Counted from the first letter of the stretch, positions 52,113-63,900 are shown. The stretch: DNA of 64,000 bases from Haliangium sp050303215 (GCF_050303215.1 NZ_JBNLBH010000153.1:86853-150852); one strand, 5' to 3'. Notes: generated from the letters alone by a model not told the origin. Program-made: numbers and translations.

Positions 52113-53522
52113 ATGCGTATTCTCAGCAGAGCCTCACTGCGCTGGAGTGTCGGTGCAGCCGGCGCCGGCGTGCTGCTCGTGCCCGCGCTCGCGTGGGCCC
52201 AAGACACCTCGGGCGCGGACATCTCCAACACCCTGGACCTGTTATGGGTCCTGATCGCGGCCAGCCTGGTGTTCTTCATGCAGGCCGGCTTCCTGGCCTT
52301 CGAGGTCGGCGCGGTCCGGCGAAAGAACACCGCGGCCACGGCCATGAAGAACCTCGGCGACTGGGTCATGATGAACCTGGTGTTCTTCTTGGTCGGCTAC
52401 GGGCTGATGTTCGGAGCCTCGCAGACCGGCATCATCGGCACCGACCTGTTCTTCGGTACCGGGTTGGGTACCGGCGAGTCCCTGACCAGCCGATGGGAGT
52501 GGACCCGACTGCTGTACCAGCTCGCCTTCGCGGGCACCGCCGCCACCATCGTGTCGGGGGCCATGGCCGAGCGCACGACCTTCAAGGCCTACATCCTGTT
52601 CACGGTCGCCTTGGGCGGCGTCATCTACCCGCTGTACGGACACTGGGTGTGGAATCCCAACGGCTGGCTGGCCCAGCTCGGCTACATGGACTTCGCCGGC
52701 TCCAGCGTGGTGCACATGGTGGGCGCGACCGCGGCCCTGGTCGGAGTGCGCATGGTCGGTCCCCGTCTGGGACGGTACAGCCGCGACGGCAGCATGACCA
52801 AGCTCGAGATCAACAGCTCGGCCTGGAGCGCCCTCGGGGTGGTCATCCTGTGGTTCGGCTGGTGGGGTTTCAACGGCGGCAGCACCATGAGCTTCTCGAG
52901 CGAGGTGGTGCCCATCATCGTCAACACCAACATCGCCGGCGCCACCGCCGCGATGCTCGGCTTCTTCCACTGTCAGGCCTTCCAGGGCGGCGCCCACATC
53001 GAAGAGAAGTTCATGGGCTCGGCCCTGGGCGGGCTGGTCGCCATCACCGCGGGCTGCAACGTGGTCACCCCGGTCGGCGCCTTCGTGATCGGTGTCGGCG
53101 CGGCCGTGATCCACAACTACAGCTACGAGCTGATCTTGGGCCGGCTGCACCTCGATGACGTCGTCGCGGCCTCGCCGGTGCACGGCTTCTGCGGAGCCTG
53201 GGGCATCCTCATGATCCCCTTCCTCGCCCGTGAGGGCACCCTCGCGGCCGGCAATGTCATCTCTCAGCTCGGCGTGCAGGCCCTGGGCGCCGTGGTCTGC
53301 GTCGCCTGGACGGCCGTCACCGCGTTTGCGTTCCTCAAGATCATCCACGCCGTCGTGGGCCTGCGGGTGTCGCCCATCCGTGAGATCCGCGGCCTGGGCA
53401 TCGGCGAGGACGCCCACGTCGAGCGTGCCGACCCCGAGCTCGACCAGATCCTCGCCGACTCGGGCACCTATATCCCGTCGACGCAGGACATCCAGGAGGG
53501 CCTCCGCAGCGGCGATTACTAG
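52113..53522 (+). CDS. amtB: Ammonium transporter AmtB
   Basis: A 469-residue membrane protein with a signal-like N-terminus (ALAWAQ) and eleven predicted helices. Family blocks include LLWVLIAASLVFFMQAGF, GDWVMMNLVFFLVGY, the pore histidine in SSVVHMVGATAALVG, WSALGVVILWFGWWGFNGG and FVIGVGAAVIHNYSYE. It conducts NH3/NH4+. The second pore histidine normally lies in a helix around FCGAWGIL-type sequence (here VHGFCGAWGIL). No PII gene (glnK) is adjacent, unlike most amtB loci. AGGAG lies upstream of ATG 52113. Confidence 0.95.
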   Translation: MRILSRASLRWSVGAAGAGVLLVPALAWAQDTSGADISNTLDLLWVLIAASLVFFMQAGFLAFEVGAVRRKNTAATAMKNLGDWVMMNLVFFLVGYGLMFGASQTGIIGTDLFFGTGLGTGESLTSRWEWTRLLYQLAFAGTAATIVSGAMAERTTFKAYILFTVALGGVIYPLYGHWVWNPNGWLAQLGYMDFAGSSVVHMVGATAALVGVRMVGPRLGRYSRDGSMTKLEINSSAWSALGVVILWFGWWGFNGGSTMSFSSEVVPIIVNTNIAGATAAMLGFFHCQAFQGGAHIEEKFMGSALGGLVAITAGCNVVTPVGAFVIGVGAAVIHNYSYELILGRLHLDDVVAASPVHGFCGAWGILMIPFLAREGTLAAGNVISQLGVQALGAVVCVAWTAVTAFAFLKIIHAVVGLRVSPIREIRGLGIGEDAHVERADPELDQILADSGTYIPSTQDIQEGLRSGDY

Positions 53523-53606
53523 GTTCCGTATGAAGTATCGTCACGGAAGCATCTCCCGCGCGCTGCCGCTGCGCTATCATCACGCTGGCCGGTTGTCGCC
53601 CGTTCG

Positions 53607-53626
53607 CGGTCGGTGAAGACCGACCG
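53607..53626 (+). terminator. Hairpin in the amtB-Roadblock gap
   Basis: CGGTCGG (53607-53613) and CCGACCG (53620-53626) form a perfect 7-bp stem with a 6-nt loop. It has no T tract and could be an attenuator or processing site in the 164-bp gap. Confidence 0.4.
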
Positions 53627-53686
53627 GGGGCCGCGTGTGGGCAAGCACACACTCACCTTGGCCCGAGAGGTTCGCAGCGAGGTTCT

Positions 53687-54538
53687 ATGTACGACTCCAT
53701 GCAGAAAATCACCAGCGTCGCGGGCGTCCTCGGCGCCGCGGTCTTCGACGACAGCGGTGCCTGCCTGGCGCAAGACCTGAAGCCGCCCTACGAGGCCATC
53801 TTGTTGACCGAGATCCTCGGCCAACTGGGCGACATCTACGACAACTACCTCGCCCTGGCTGAGACCGACGCCATCGCATCCCTCATCGGCACCTTCGACG
53901 GCGGCCACGTGCTGGTGCGTCGATTCGGCGACCACACGCTCATCGTCATCGCCTCGGAGGAGGCCAACCTGGCCATGCTCGGGGTCTCGATCAACGTCGC
54001 GCTGCTCAAGCTGAGCCGCGCAGGCATCGCGCCCGGTGGCATCGCGCCCGGCGCCCCCCGACCACCGGCGCCGCCGCCCCAGGCCTACGGCTCCGCGCCT
54101 CGGCCCCCGTACGGCTCGACCCCGCCCCCGCCCCCGCCTCACCTGCGCGATCGGGTATCGAACTCGTCCATCCCGGGTCACTCGGTCCAGAACCCACAGG
54201 TGTCGTCGAGCCAGAACATGCGCAGCTCGATGCGGGGCGGCGTCGACACCAGCACCAGCATTAGCTGGAGCGCCGAGGACCTGGGCGGACAAAGGCCTCC
54301 GCCTGACGCGGTCGGCCTGGCCGTGATGCGCCACGTGCTCAAGGCCCTGGCCCGGCGCATCGGCCCCGTCGACGCCCGTGCGATCCTCGATGAGGAGCTG
54401 CGCGTCATCGGCGCCACCCCGGCGACGGTTCGGGCATCCGAGTTCACAGACATCATCCACAACGTCGCCAGGCGCATGGCCAACCAGGCCGACCGCAGCG
54501 CGTTCATCGCCGACGCCCTCGGCGACGCCGGCTTCTGA
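53687..54538 (+). CDS. Roadblock/LC7-like protein with proline-rich linker and helical tail
   Basis: A 283-residue cytoplasmic protein. Residues about 5-110 are Roadblock-like (SVAGVLGAAVFDDSGACLAQ). Residues about 115-150 are Pro-rich (PPAPPPQAYG), then a Ser-rich stretch. Residues about 205-283 are a helical domain (AVMRHVLKALARRIGPVDAR) common at the C-terminus of myxobacterial signalling proteins. It may dimerise with another Roadblock protein or bind a small GTPase, but none is encoded here. GCGAGG lies 6 nt before ATG 53687. Confidence 0.75.
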   Translation: MYDSMQKITSVAGVLGAAVFDDSGACLAQDLKPPYEAILLTEILGQLGDIYDNYLALAETDAIASLIGTFDGGHVLVRRFGDHTLIVIASEEANLAMLGVSINVALLKLSRAGIAPGGIAPGAPRPPAPPPQAYGSAPRPPYGSTPPPPPPHLRDRVSNSSIPGHSVQNPQVSSSQNMRSSMRGGVDTSTSISWSAEDLGGQRPPPDAVGLAVMRHVLKALARRIGPVDARAILDEELRVIGATPATVRASEFTDIIHNVARRMANQADRSAFIADALGDAGF

Positions 54539-54566
54539 GCCCCGGCCCTCTCCCAAGGAGTCACCA

Positions 54567-54881
54567 TTGTCCACCATGGAGCCACTTCTCAACACCATCC
54601 CCGGCGGCAAGGGCGCCGCCCGCGCTGACGCCACCGGCAACGTCCTGGAGTACACCGGCCCGATCGACGCCGAGACCGTGTGCGCGGTCGCGGCCATGAG
54701 CATGAACACGCTCGAGGACATCGGGGCCCTGCTCGGCCTGGGCAGCGCCCGCGGCTGGGGCATCGTCAGCGACAAGCGGGCCATGTACGTGCACCGGCGC
54801 TCGGACGAGCTCATCGTCGTCGAGGCCCAAGCCACCAAGACCCCCGAGAGCATCCTCAAGAAGATCGCCCAGGCGCGCTGA
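54567..54881 (+). CDS. Small Roadblock/LC7-like protein
   Basis: A 104-residue protein whose TTG start is fixed by AAGGAG (54555-54560), 6 nt upstream; the next ATG (54576) would be 15 nt away. The fold resembles Roadblock (ETVCAVAAMSMNTLEDIGAL, RGWGIVSDKRAMYVHRR, SDELIVVEAQA). It lies 28 bp after the previous gene and 98 bp before the kinase, so it probably works in the same pathway. Confidence 0.75.
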   Translation: MSTMEPLLNTIPGGKGAARADATGNVLEYTGPIDAETVCAVAAMSMNTLEDIGALLGLGSARGWGIVSDKRAMYVHRRSDELIVVEAQATKTPESILKKIAQAR

Positions 54882-54979
54882 CGCTCCGACATGCGAGCCT
54901 GCTCTCACCAAGGTTGCCGGCTGCAGCCGGTCATCACCGGCGTCGCGGCCGCGGCCTCGAGTGCGTGCGGGCCGGCCTC

Positions 54980-56905
54980 ATGGTGCTCATGAGTAACCAC
55001 CAGCGCCACCAGGTCCCGCGGGTAGAGCTCGCGCCCGGCAAGCGGCTGGGCAACTACGTCGTCGAGCGCAAGATCGGTTCGGGCAGCCAAGGCGACGTGT
55101 TCCTGGCCCAAGACGCGGTGCTGGGGCGCAACGTCGCGCTCAAGGTGTTGTCGTCGTCACCGGCGTCTCCCTACGCCCGCTCGCTGCTGCGCGAGGCCCG
55201 GCTCATCGCCATGCTCGACAACCCGGCCATCGTGCGCGTGTATCACATCGCCCAGGTCGACAACCTGTACTACATCGCCATCGAGTACGTCGACGGCGGC
55301 GCCCTCGACAACCTGGTCCGGCGCCAGGGCCCGCTCCGGGTCAAGCAGGCCATCGGCTACGCCCTGGCCATGAGCGAGGGGCTGCGCCACGCCCACGACC
55401 TGGGCATCGTACACAGCGACATCAACCCCAAGAACCTGCTCATCGCCCGCTCGGGCCAGCTCAAGATCGCCGACTTTGGGCTGGCCTTCATCTGGGAGTC
55501 GCCCTCCAGCATGGGCGGCAAGGAGATGCGCGGCACGCCCTTGTACATGGCCCCCGAGGTGTGGCGCGGCGAGAGCGCCTCCCCCCTGTCCGACATCTAC
55601 AGCGCCGGCGCCTGCTTGTACTTCATGCTCGCGGGCCGGCCGCCCTTCCCCGAGTCGGAGCTCGCCCGGCTGCGTCAGGCCCACCTCGAGCGGGCGGTGC
55701 TGGTGCCGTCGGACGTGCCTCGGCCGCTGGCCAACATCATCCACCAGTGCATGGGCAAGACGGCCGCCGACCGGCCCGCCTCGGCGCTGGCGCTGGGGCG
55801 GCTCCTGCGCGACGCAGCGGCGCAGTACCAGCGCCGCCGCAGCGGTCATCACACCGTGCCCACGGTCGCCGTCCAGGCGGCCGAGATCGGCGACGCCGAC
55901 GACGACATCATCGCCGAGTTCGCGGCCGACGAGTTCAGCGAGGTGCGGGCGTCGGCCCTGCCCGAGCTGATGTGGGGCGAGGCCGAGGCCGCCCTGATGA
56001 TGCAGCCCCCCTACGGCGACAGCGTCCGCGCGCTGGCCGCGGCCCTCGACCAAGGCGCGCCCCTGGTCCTGTTTCAGGGCGGCGACGCCGACGACCGCCT
56101 GCGCCTGGCCCGCAGCATGTTCACCCACGGCCAGCACGAGCTCTTGCCATCGCTGGCCCGCATCGAGCTCGAGCTCACTCCCGGCACCCTGCTCCGCACC
56201 TTGGCCAACCAGCTCGGCGTGGACGGCGCCGCCGCCCCCAGCCCGGGCCGCCTGCTGGCCACCCTGCGCGCCCAGGACGGTCCAGACCCAGCCGCGACCT
56301 GCTGCGTGCAGCTCCACCTGCGCGGCGCCATGGACGAGACCGACGCCATCGAGCTGGCCGAGCTCGCCGTCGAGGCCACCCCGCGCGGCATCCAGCTCTT
56401 GGTCTCCTGCAGCGAGCACGAGGTCTCCCTGCTGCTCCAGGCCAGCCAGGCCTACGAGTTGGACGCGCGCGTGGTCTCCCATGTCCCCGTGACCCTGACA
56501 CAGCTCGTGCACGGCCTCATCACCTGGACCCGCGCCGCCACCGAGGACCGCTTCGTGTGGTCACGCGACGCCTTGCTGCTGGCCTGCGACGCCGTCGCGA
56601 GCGACCCCGGCGGCACCACCCTGCGCTACGTCGAGGTGCTCGCGGCCAACGCGGTCTATATCGCGGCCCACGCCCAGATGCGCCTCATCACCTCGTGGTG
56701 CGTGAGCGGGGCGGCCCAGCACCCGCAGCGCATCGAGCGCACCGCCGACATTCAGGCCCGCTGGCGCCGGCGGCCCTCGGCGTGGCCGCCCCAGGCGCTG
56801 TTGAGCAAGCTCGCCGAGCTGCGCACGCGATGGCCCGACGTCGGCAAGGAGTCTCGTACCGAGGCCGCCGGCGAGGGCAAAGGGTCGGGCGCGCCGGCGT
56901 CCTGA
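54980..56905 (+). CDS. Ser/Thr protein kinase with an atypical HSD catalytic loop and degenerate ATPase-like tail
   Basis: A 641-residue protein. The kinase domain (about 24-290) has glycine loop KIGSGSQGDV, K55 in VALKVL, catalytic loop IVHSDINPKN (HRD reads HSD at 145-147; Asp kept), DFG 165-167 and APE 191-193. Residues about 335-600 resemble a STAND/AAA domain (VLFQGGDADDRLRLARSM, LLPSLARIELELTPGTLL) but the Walker A lysine is lost. There is no membrane helix. It is probably the output kinase of the Roadblock/PP2C cluster. ATG 54980 or 54989 are both possible starts. Confidence 0.87.
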   Translation: MVLMSNHQRHQVPRVELAPGKRLGNYVVERKIGSGSQGDVFLAQDAVLGRNVALKVLSSSPASPYARSLLREARLIAMLDNPAIVRVYHIAQVDNLYYIAIEYVDGGALDNLVRRQGPLRVKQAIGYALAMSEGLRHAHDLGIVHSDINPKNLLIARSGQLKIADFGLAFIWESPSSMGGKEMRGTPLYMAPEVWRGESASPLSDIYSAGACLYFMLAGRPPFPESELARLRQAHLERAVLVPSDVPRPLANIIHQCMGKTAADRPASALALGRLLRDAAAQYQRRRSGHHTVPTVAVQAAEIGDADDDIIAEFAADEFSEVRASALPELMWGEAEAALMMQPPYGDSVRALAAALDQGAPLVLFQGGDADDRLRLARSMFTHGQHELLPSLARIELELTPGTLLRTLANQLGVDGAAAPSPGRLLATLRAQDGPDPAATCCVQLHLRGAMDETDAIELAELAVEATPRGIQLLVSCSEHEVSLLLQASQAYELDARVVSHVPVTLTQLVHGLITWTRAATEDRFVWSRDALLLACDAVASDPGGTTLRYVEVLAANAVYIAAHAQMRLITSWCVSGAAQHPQRIERTADIQARWRRRPSAWPPQALLSKLAELRTRWPDVGKESRTEAAGEGKGSGAPAS

Positions 56906-57016
56906 CCGCGCATCGAACGCCGACGGTGGACGTCGGCCGACTGCGAACGCCGGGCGACTCTCGGCGCCTGAGGGGCGCGCTCGGGCGACATGGTCGCCGC
57001 GGCAGCGCCGCGCCCA

Positions 57017-57826
57017 CTACCAGGTACGAACGAAGGTGAAGCGGCCGGTGATGCCGTCGGTGTTGTCGGCGGCCTGGGTCTCGTAGCCCAAGAACACACC
57101 CACGGTGTTGTTCTCACCGTAGCCGAGGTTGACCCGGGCGCCGACGGGCAGGCTGGCGAGGCCATCGTCTCCGGCCCCATCCGCGCTCTCGTTCAGGTTG
57201 AAGGCGAGCTCGATCTGGGGCCCGACCTGCACGCTGTCGGCGACCTGATAGAGCACGAAGTTGCGGGTGTAGAACACGTCCTGGGTGCCGTCGGTGAAGG
57301 GCGAGTTGAGGAACAACTGAAGCCACGACTCGAAGTAGATCGGGCCGGTGCTGTAGATGGTGAAGAGCTGCGGCGCGACGACCGAGGTGAGCGCGAGGAC
57401 ATCAGGGTTGAAGTCGAAGACCACACCCGCCATGGGCGTCAGCGTCAAATCCCCGAACGACAGCGCCACACCGACGTCGAGCTCTGCCGTCGTGCCCACG
57501 AGGTAGATGTCACTGGCGATATCGAGCCCTCCGAGCTTGTGGGTCGCGCCGAACCAAATCTGCGTCCCCAGCCCGTCGGTGTCGACCCGGAACCAGCCCG
57601 AGACCGGGGCCGCCTCACCATCGCCACCGCCGGCTTCGCCTTCGCCACCGCCGGCTTCGCCTTCGCCCCAGCCGGCTTCGCCTTCGTCGTCGCTCATGCT
57701 CTCTATTGCCTCGGGCTCCTCGTCGTCGTCGTCGGCCCAGGCAGTGGCCGGGCCAACGCCAAGCAAGGTCAGGCCGAGCAAGCCTGCCCACAGGGAGTTC
57801 AAAAGGGACGAATGCGTAACTTTCAT
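57017..57826 (-). CDS. Porin-like outer-membrane beta-barrel protein
   Basis: A 269-residue protein with signal peptide SLWAGLLGLTLLGVGPATA. An acidic Gly/Glu repeat (EAGGGEGEAGGGDGEAAP at about 50-75) precedes alternating strands (GLGTQIWFGATHKLGG, GVALSFGDLTLTPMAGVVFDF), with a terminal aromatic residue (TFVRTW), as in outer-membrane barrels. No named family was recognised with certainty. AGGAG lies 7 nt before ATG 57826; a possible -10 TACATT lies near 57880. A 16-bp palindrome at 57931 is upstream. Confidence 0.75.
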   Translation of the reverse strand: MKVTHSSLLNSLWAGLLGLTLLGVGPATAWADDDDEEPEAIESMSDDEGEAGWGEGEAGGGEGEAGGGDGEAAPVSGWFRVDTDGLGTQIWFGATHKLGGLDIASDIYLVGTTAELDVGVALSFGDLTLTPMAGVVFDFNPDVLALTSVVAPQLFTIYSTGPIYFESWLQLFLNSPFTDGTQDVFYTRNFVLYQVADSVQVGPQIELAFNLNESADGAGDDGLASLPVGARVNLGYGENNTVGVFLGYETQAADNTDGITGRFTFVRTW

Positions 57827-58133
57827 CAGTATCTCCTACTTCTTAGGACCGGTCGTTGGAGCGTCGCAATGTAGCCGACGGCGGCTTCATGGTACAAGTC
57901 ACACCCTGAGACAAACGAGGTATTTCCAACTGCAACATATGTTGCATCCGGGCGTCTTCCCGGAGGTTTCCGACTGGTTAAAAGGGCAGTCTATATCGAG
58001 GCCCAGACGTCTCCACGCCGCGAGCGCGAGCCCCTCGTCGCCCCTCGCAGAGGGGACACGTACGCCGCCGCCCGAGCCCCGAATTTCGAGCCTCGTTCAC
58101 CAGCCTCCAATCACCGCCCGCTTCGACGCGCGC
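57827..58133. other. Intergenic region between minus-strand genes
   Basis: The half next to the porin-like gene carries its promoter region and the palindrome at 57931-57946. The rest has an AT-rich GGTTAAAAGGG near 57975 and a TCTATATCGAG near 57990, then the 8-bp repeat CTCACCCG at 58133-58147 at the end of the kinase gene. No gene is seen. Confidence 0.5.
57931..57946. promoter_or_regulatory. Perfect 16-bp palindrome, probable operator
   Basis: TGCAACATATGTTGCA is a perfect palindrome 105 bp upstream of the porin-like start. It is AT-rich for the window. A dimeric helix-turn-helix regulator is the likely ligand; none is encoded beside it. Confidence 0.55.
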
Positions 58134-59582
58134 TCACCCGCTCACCCGCTCGTCCACACGCCCGCGCTCGATCACCAGGACCCGCGCGTCATCGTGCTCC
58201 CCCATGACCGCACGGGTGACCCGCACCCGACCGTCGTACACCGGCGCGGGCCAGGCGCGCAGGTCGACCAGCTCGCCGCCGAGCTGGTCCGGAGCGGTCG
58301 GCCCACGCTCGTCGTCGCCGGTCAGCGCGCCGGCGTGCACGCACAGCGCCACCTCGACCGCGGCCGCGCCGGCACCGTCGGCCTGGGCCAGCTCGGCCGC
58401 GAGCGCGCAGGCGGTGTCGAGGGCGCGGCGGCGCAGCTCGGGGTCGATACCGGACGAGTGACCGCAAACCGCCAACACCGTGCTGCGAGTGGACACCGCC
58501 ACGGTGAACCCGGCCGCGACGAGCGCGTCCTCGGCCAGCTCGAGCGCGTCACCCACCCACTCCAGCGCCTCGTCGTCGACCACGCCGTGGGCCGACAGCC
58601 GGGTCTTGAGCAACACCGCGATCGCTCGTCGCGGCGCCCCGAGACCCACGCTCGGGGCCGCGTCCACGCGCAGCGCCGCCGCCAACGCCTGCCCCAGCGC
58701 CGACGCCGACGGGAAGCGCTCACCGGGATCCTTGGCCATGGCCCGGGCCACCACCTGGTCGACGGCCGCGGGCACGGGCGCGAACCGGCTGGGCGCAGGC
58801 GGCGCCGCGCGCAGGTGCTGCTGCTCGACCAGGGCCGGCGAGCCGGCCGCAAACGGCAACCCCCCGGTCGCGGCGAAGAACAGCACCACCCCGAGGGCAT
58901 AGATGTCGGCGCGGTGATCGATGCGCTCGCCCCGGAGCTGCTCGGGGGCCATGGTCTGGGGGGTCCCGATCACGCGCCCGAGCGAGGTGATCCATCCCCC
59001 CTGCTCGACCGCCAGCAGCTTGGCCACGCCGAAGTCGAGCAGCTTCACCCACTCGATCGCGGCCCCGGCGTTCACCATGATGTTGCTCGGCTTGAGGTCG
59101 CGGTGCACGACCCCGGCCTCGTGCGCCGCCTGCAGCGCCCGGCACAGCGGCGTGAACAGCGCCAGCAGGGCGTCGGCGTCGAGCCGGCCCCGGCCGCACA
59201 CCCGCCGCGCCAGGCTGACCCCGTCGCACAGCTCCATGATCTGGTACGGGCGCCCGTCGGCCAGGGTGCCGAGGTCGTAGATATCGACGATGTTGGGGTG
59301 TCGAATCCGGTTGACCGCGCGGGCCTCGCGGGTGAAGCGCTCGACCATCTCGGCCGAGCCGCACAGGTCGCGGTGAAGCACCTTGATGGCGACTCGGCGC
59401 GCGAGCGCCCGGTGCTCGGCCTCGTACACGGCCCCGAAGCCGCCGCGCCCGAGCTCGGCCCGGATCAGGTAGGCGCCCACGCGCGCGCCCGGGCCGAGCG
59501 CGTCGGCGTCGATGTGCTCGGCCTCGGCCTGGGTCAGCCCCAGCGCGGGCGAGAGGGCCTCGGTGTCGTCGTTGGTGCTCAT
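58134..59582 (-). CDS. Ser/Thr protein kinase with a degenerate cyclase-like C-terminal domain
   Basis: A 482-residue soluble kinase: glycine loop GRGGFGAVY (45-53), K67, HRDLKPSN (160-167), DFG 183-185 and the MAPEQLRG segment near 214. Residues about 320-480 (ALEWVGDALELAEDALVAA, then VALCVHAGALTGDD) resemble a nucleotidyl-cyclase/cyclase-homology fold without the metal aspartates, so it probably has a regulatory role. It starts 17 bp after the sigma-54 activator gene, in the same operon. CGGAC-GAAT-GTCCG (59585-59598) sits in that gap. Confidence 0.88.
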   Translation of the reverse strand: MSTNDDTEALSPALGLTQAEAEHIDADALGPGARVGAYLIRAELGRGGFGAVYEAEHRALARRVAIKVLHRDLCGSAEMVERFTREARAVNRIRHPNIVDIYDLGTLADGRPYQIMELCDGVSLARRVCGRGRLDADALLALFTPLCRALQAAHEAGVVHRDLKPSNIMVNAGAAIEWVKLLDFGVAKLLAVEQGGWITSLGRVIGTPQTMAPEQLRGERIDHRADIYALGVVLFFAATGGLPFAAGSPALVEQQHLRAAPPAPSRFAPVPAAVDQVVARAMAKDPGERFPSASALGQALAAALRVDAAPSVGLGAPRRAIAVLLKTRLSAHGVVDDEALEWVGDALELAEDALVAAGFTVAVSTRSTVLAVCGHSSGIDPELRRRALDTACALAAELAQADGAGAAAVEVALCVHAGALTGDDERGPTAPDQLGGELVDLRAWPAPVYDGRVRVTRAVMGEHDDARVLVIERGRVDERVSG

Positions 59583-59599
59583 ATCGGACGAATGTCCGG

Positions 59600-60955
<1,356 letters not shown>

Positions 60956-60992
60956 GGCTCGAATGGTACCAGATCGGACCGGGCTCGCCACA

Positions 60993-63900
60993 TTACCCGC
61001 CGTGGAGCGCATCGACCGCGGCCCGCACCCGGGCCAGGGTGGCCTGGACCCGCGGGCCCATGATGTTGGGCATGCGCTCAGCCGCGACCGCGGCCTCCTC
61101 CAGCCAGCGCACGGCCGCGCGGGACCGACCGCGCCGCCACCAGTGCAGCCCGCACAGCTCCGCGACCTCGATCGGCTCGTAGTACACCGGCGCGTCCCGA
61201 CAGCGCCGATACAGCTCCTCCCACGCCGCCTCCTCGCCGTCTCGGGAGCTCAGCTCGACCAGCGTGCACATGCGCTGCTCCCACGGCGACATGCGCTCGG
61301 GTTCGAGCTCGGCCAGCGCGACCCGAGCCTCGGGCGCGCGGCCTTCGTAGGCCAGCATGCGGGCGCGGAGCAGGGCCACGTACCGACTCGAGCCATCGGC
61401 AAACAGGTCTCGCTCCAGCGCCAGGGCTTCTTCCAGCGCCGTCCAGGCCGGGCCGAGCGCGCCGCTTTGGTACAAGAACTCAGCCCGATTGCCGGTGCTG
61501 AGGTAGAGCCACAGCACCAGGCCGAACTCGCTGCCCAGGGCATAGACCCGCTCGGCGTCGGCGATGATGCGCTCGACCTGGCCCCGGGCCACCCAGATGT
61601 GGCGCCGGTTGATGAGCACCGCGCCCAGGTGGAGCACATCGCCGTGGACCTCGGCCAACCCCAACGCGCGCGCCGCCGCGGCCTCGGCGCGCTCGACCTC
61701 GCCCAGCTCCGGCCACAGATCGACGAGCAGCAGCAGGGCGATGATCAGGGCCTCGTAGCCGTCGTCGCCGAGCCCCTCGGCCCGGCCGGCCACGGCTTCG
61801 AGCGCGGCGCACACCTGGCGCGGATCCGCGGCCCGGCGCCACTGGCAGCGGGCCTCGGCGAGCGCCAGGCGGAGCTCGATCGGCGCCGTCGGGGGCGTAC
61901 CCGAACCGGTCGCCAGAGCCAGCGCGCGGGCTCGGTCGACCAACTCGTGCGCGCCGGTGAAGTCACGGCTCCAGTCGCGGGCGGTGGCGGCGTCGAGCAG
62001 CACATCGATCTGCGTGGCGCGGTCGCCCAGCGCGTCGGCCAGCGCGTCCGCGGCGGCGAAGTCGGCGCCCGCGTCCTGGTAGCGATCCTGGCGATAGCGC
62101 ATCCGCCCGCGACCGGCGAGGGCCTGCATGCGCTCGCGCGCGGCCTCGGCGGGGAGCACGGCCAAGGCCCGGGTGTAGGCCTGCTCGGCCTCGAGGTAGG
62201 CCTGGCGGGTGCGGGCCCGCTCGGCCACCGCGAGCTGAAGCGCGCCGGCCTCGGCCGCCCCGGCCGCAACGGCGTGGTGGGCCACCCGGGCCAGATCGGC
62301 GCCGCTGTCGCGGTAGTAGCGGAGGGCGGCGGCGTGAACCTGGGCCCGCCACGGTCCGGGCGCGGTCTCCGCGATCCCGTCGCGCACCAGCGCGTGACGG
62401 AACCGCCACCGCTGCGCCCCCGCGGCCAGGAGCAGGCCCAGATCGCGCAGCGCCTCCAGCCCGGCCCCGGCGTCGTACAGGCCGAGCTCGTCCGCATCCG
62501 CGACCTCGACCGCGGCCTGCACCCCGGCCACCTCGGCCTCGTCGAACTCCGACCCGAGCAGCGCGCAGAGCTGCGCGTGGGCGATCAAGGCCGGCGTGAG
62601 CGTCGCCAGCTCGCGTTCGGCCAGCCATCGCGCCGTGGGCAGCTCACTCAACCCGGGCAGCTCGCCCGCGGCCAGGTACCAACCGTCGCCGCCGACGCGG
62701 CGCCGAATCGCCCCTCGCCGGCGCAGCTCGCGGCCCAGCTCGACCAGGTACAAGGGCACGCCCTGCGTGCGCTCGCGCATCCACCCCAGCACCCGCGCGG
62801 GCACGTGCTCGACCGGGTGCAGCACGGCCCGCGCCAAGGCCTCGGCGTCGGCCTCACCCAGCGGCCCCAGCGCCAACCGATGGTGACCGCCGGCCCGCCG
62901 GCCCCAGCTCGGCCGGGCCCGATCCAGCTCGGGGCGCGCCAGCACGCACACCCACAGCCGGGCGCGCGCGCCCACTCGGGTGACGTACTCCAAGGTCGCG
63001 AGCAAATCGTCGTCGGACAAATGGACATCATCGACGATCAAGACCAGCGGCTGCGCCGCCGCGCACGCCAGCAGGGCCCGACCCGCCGCCCGCACCCGAG
63101 CCAGGCGGAGCGCGCCCGGCGCCGCTGCCGACGCGCGCAGACCGGGATCCTCGGCGTCCCTGCTCCCGCCGCCGAGCACGGCCGCCAGCACCCCGGCCAG
63201 CGACGACGGCCGGTCTTGGCCCGCCAGCGTGCACGAGACCACGCGCGGACGGAGCCCTGCCGGCGCCGGCCAGCCCCCGGCCTGGCCTGCCAGGGCGGCC
63301 GCAAACGCGCTCTTGCCGTGCCCGGGCGGGGCCACGACCGTAGCCAACCCGGGCACCTCGGTGGCCAGCGCCCGACCGGCGTGGGCCGCGAGCGCGGCCA
63401 GTTCGGCGTCGCGTCCGAGCAAGGGCACGGCCGCGGGCGCGGGCAGGCGCGGTCCCATGGCCGCGGCCGCCGCCTCGCTGAGCACCACGCCGCGAGCATC
63501 GGACGGCGCGTCGAAGCAGTGTTTCGGAATCCGACCCAGCACCCGCAGGCTCCCGTCCCGGCGCAGCCGCGCCGACAGCGAGGCCAACCCGACCACCACC
63601 CGCTCGCCGACGCCGCCGTCGACCAGGCGCCGGGCCGCGTCCACGGCGACCTCGATCTCGCCCGCGCGCTCCCGCTCCGGCGGCCGGCCGTGCGTGCCCG
63701 AACCCTCGCGCGCCCGGTCGCCGAGCTCGACCGCAAACACGAACTCGTCCCCCGCCGCCTCCACCAACACCGCGCCGGTGCCCGCCAACGCCGACCGCGC
63801 CTCGGCCAGCGCCGCGTGGGTGCGGACCTGGATCAAGGCCAGCCGCCGCGACGAGTTCGAACCAGGCCGGCCGCGCTCACACGGCGCGCGCGCCGGCGCC

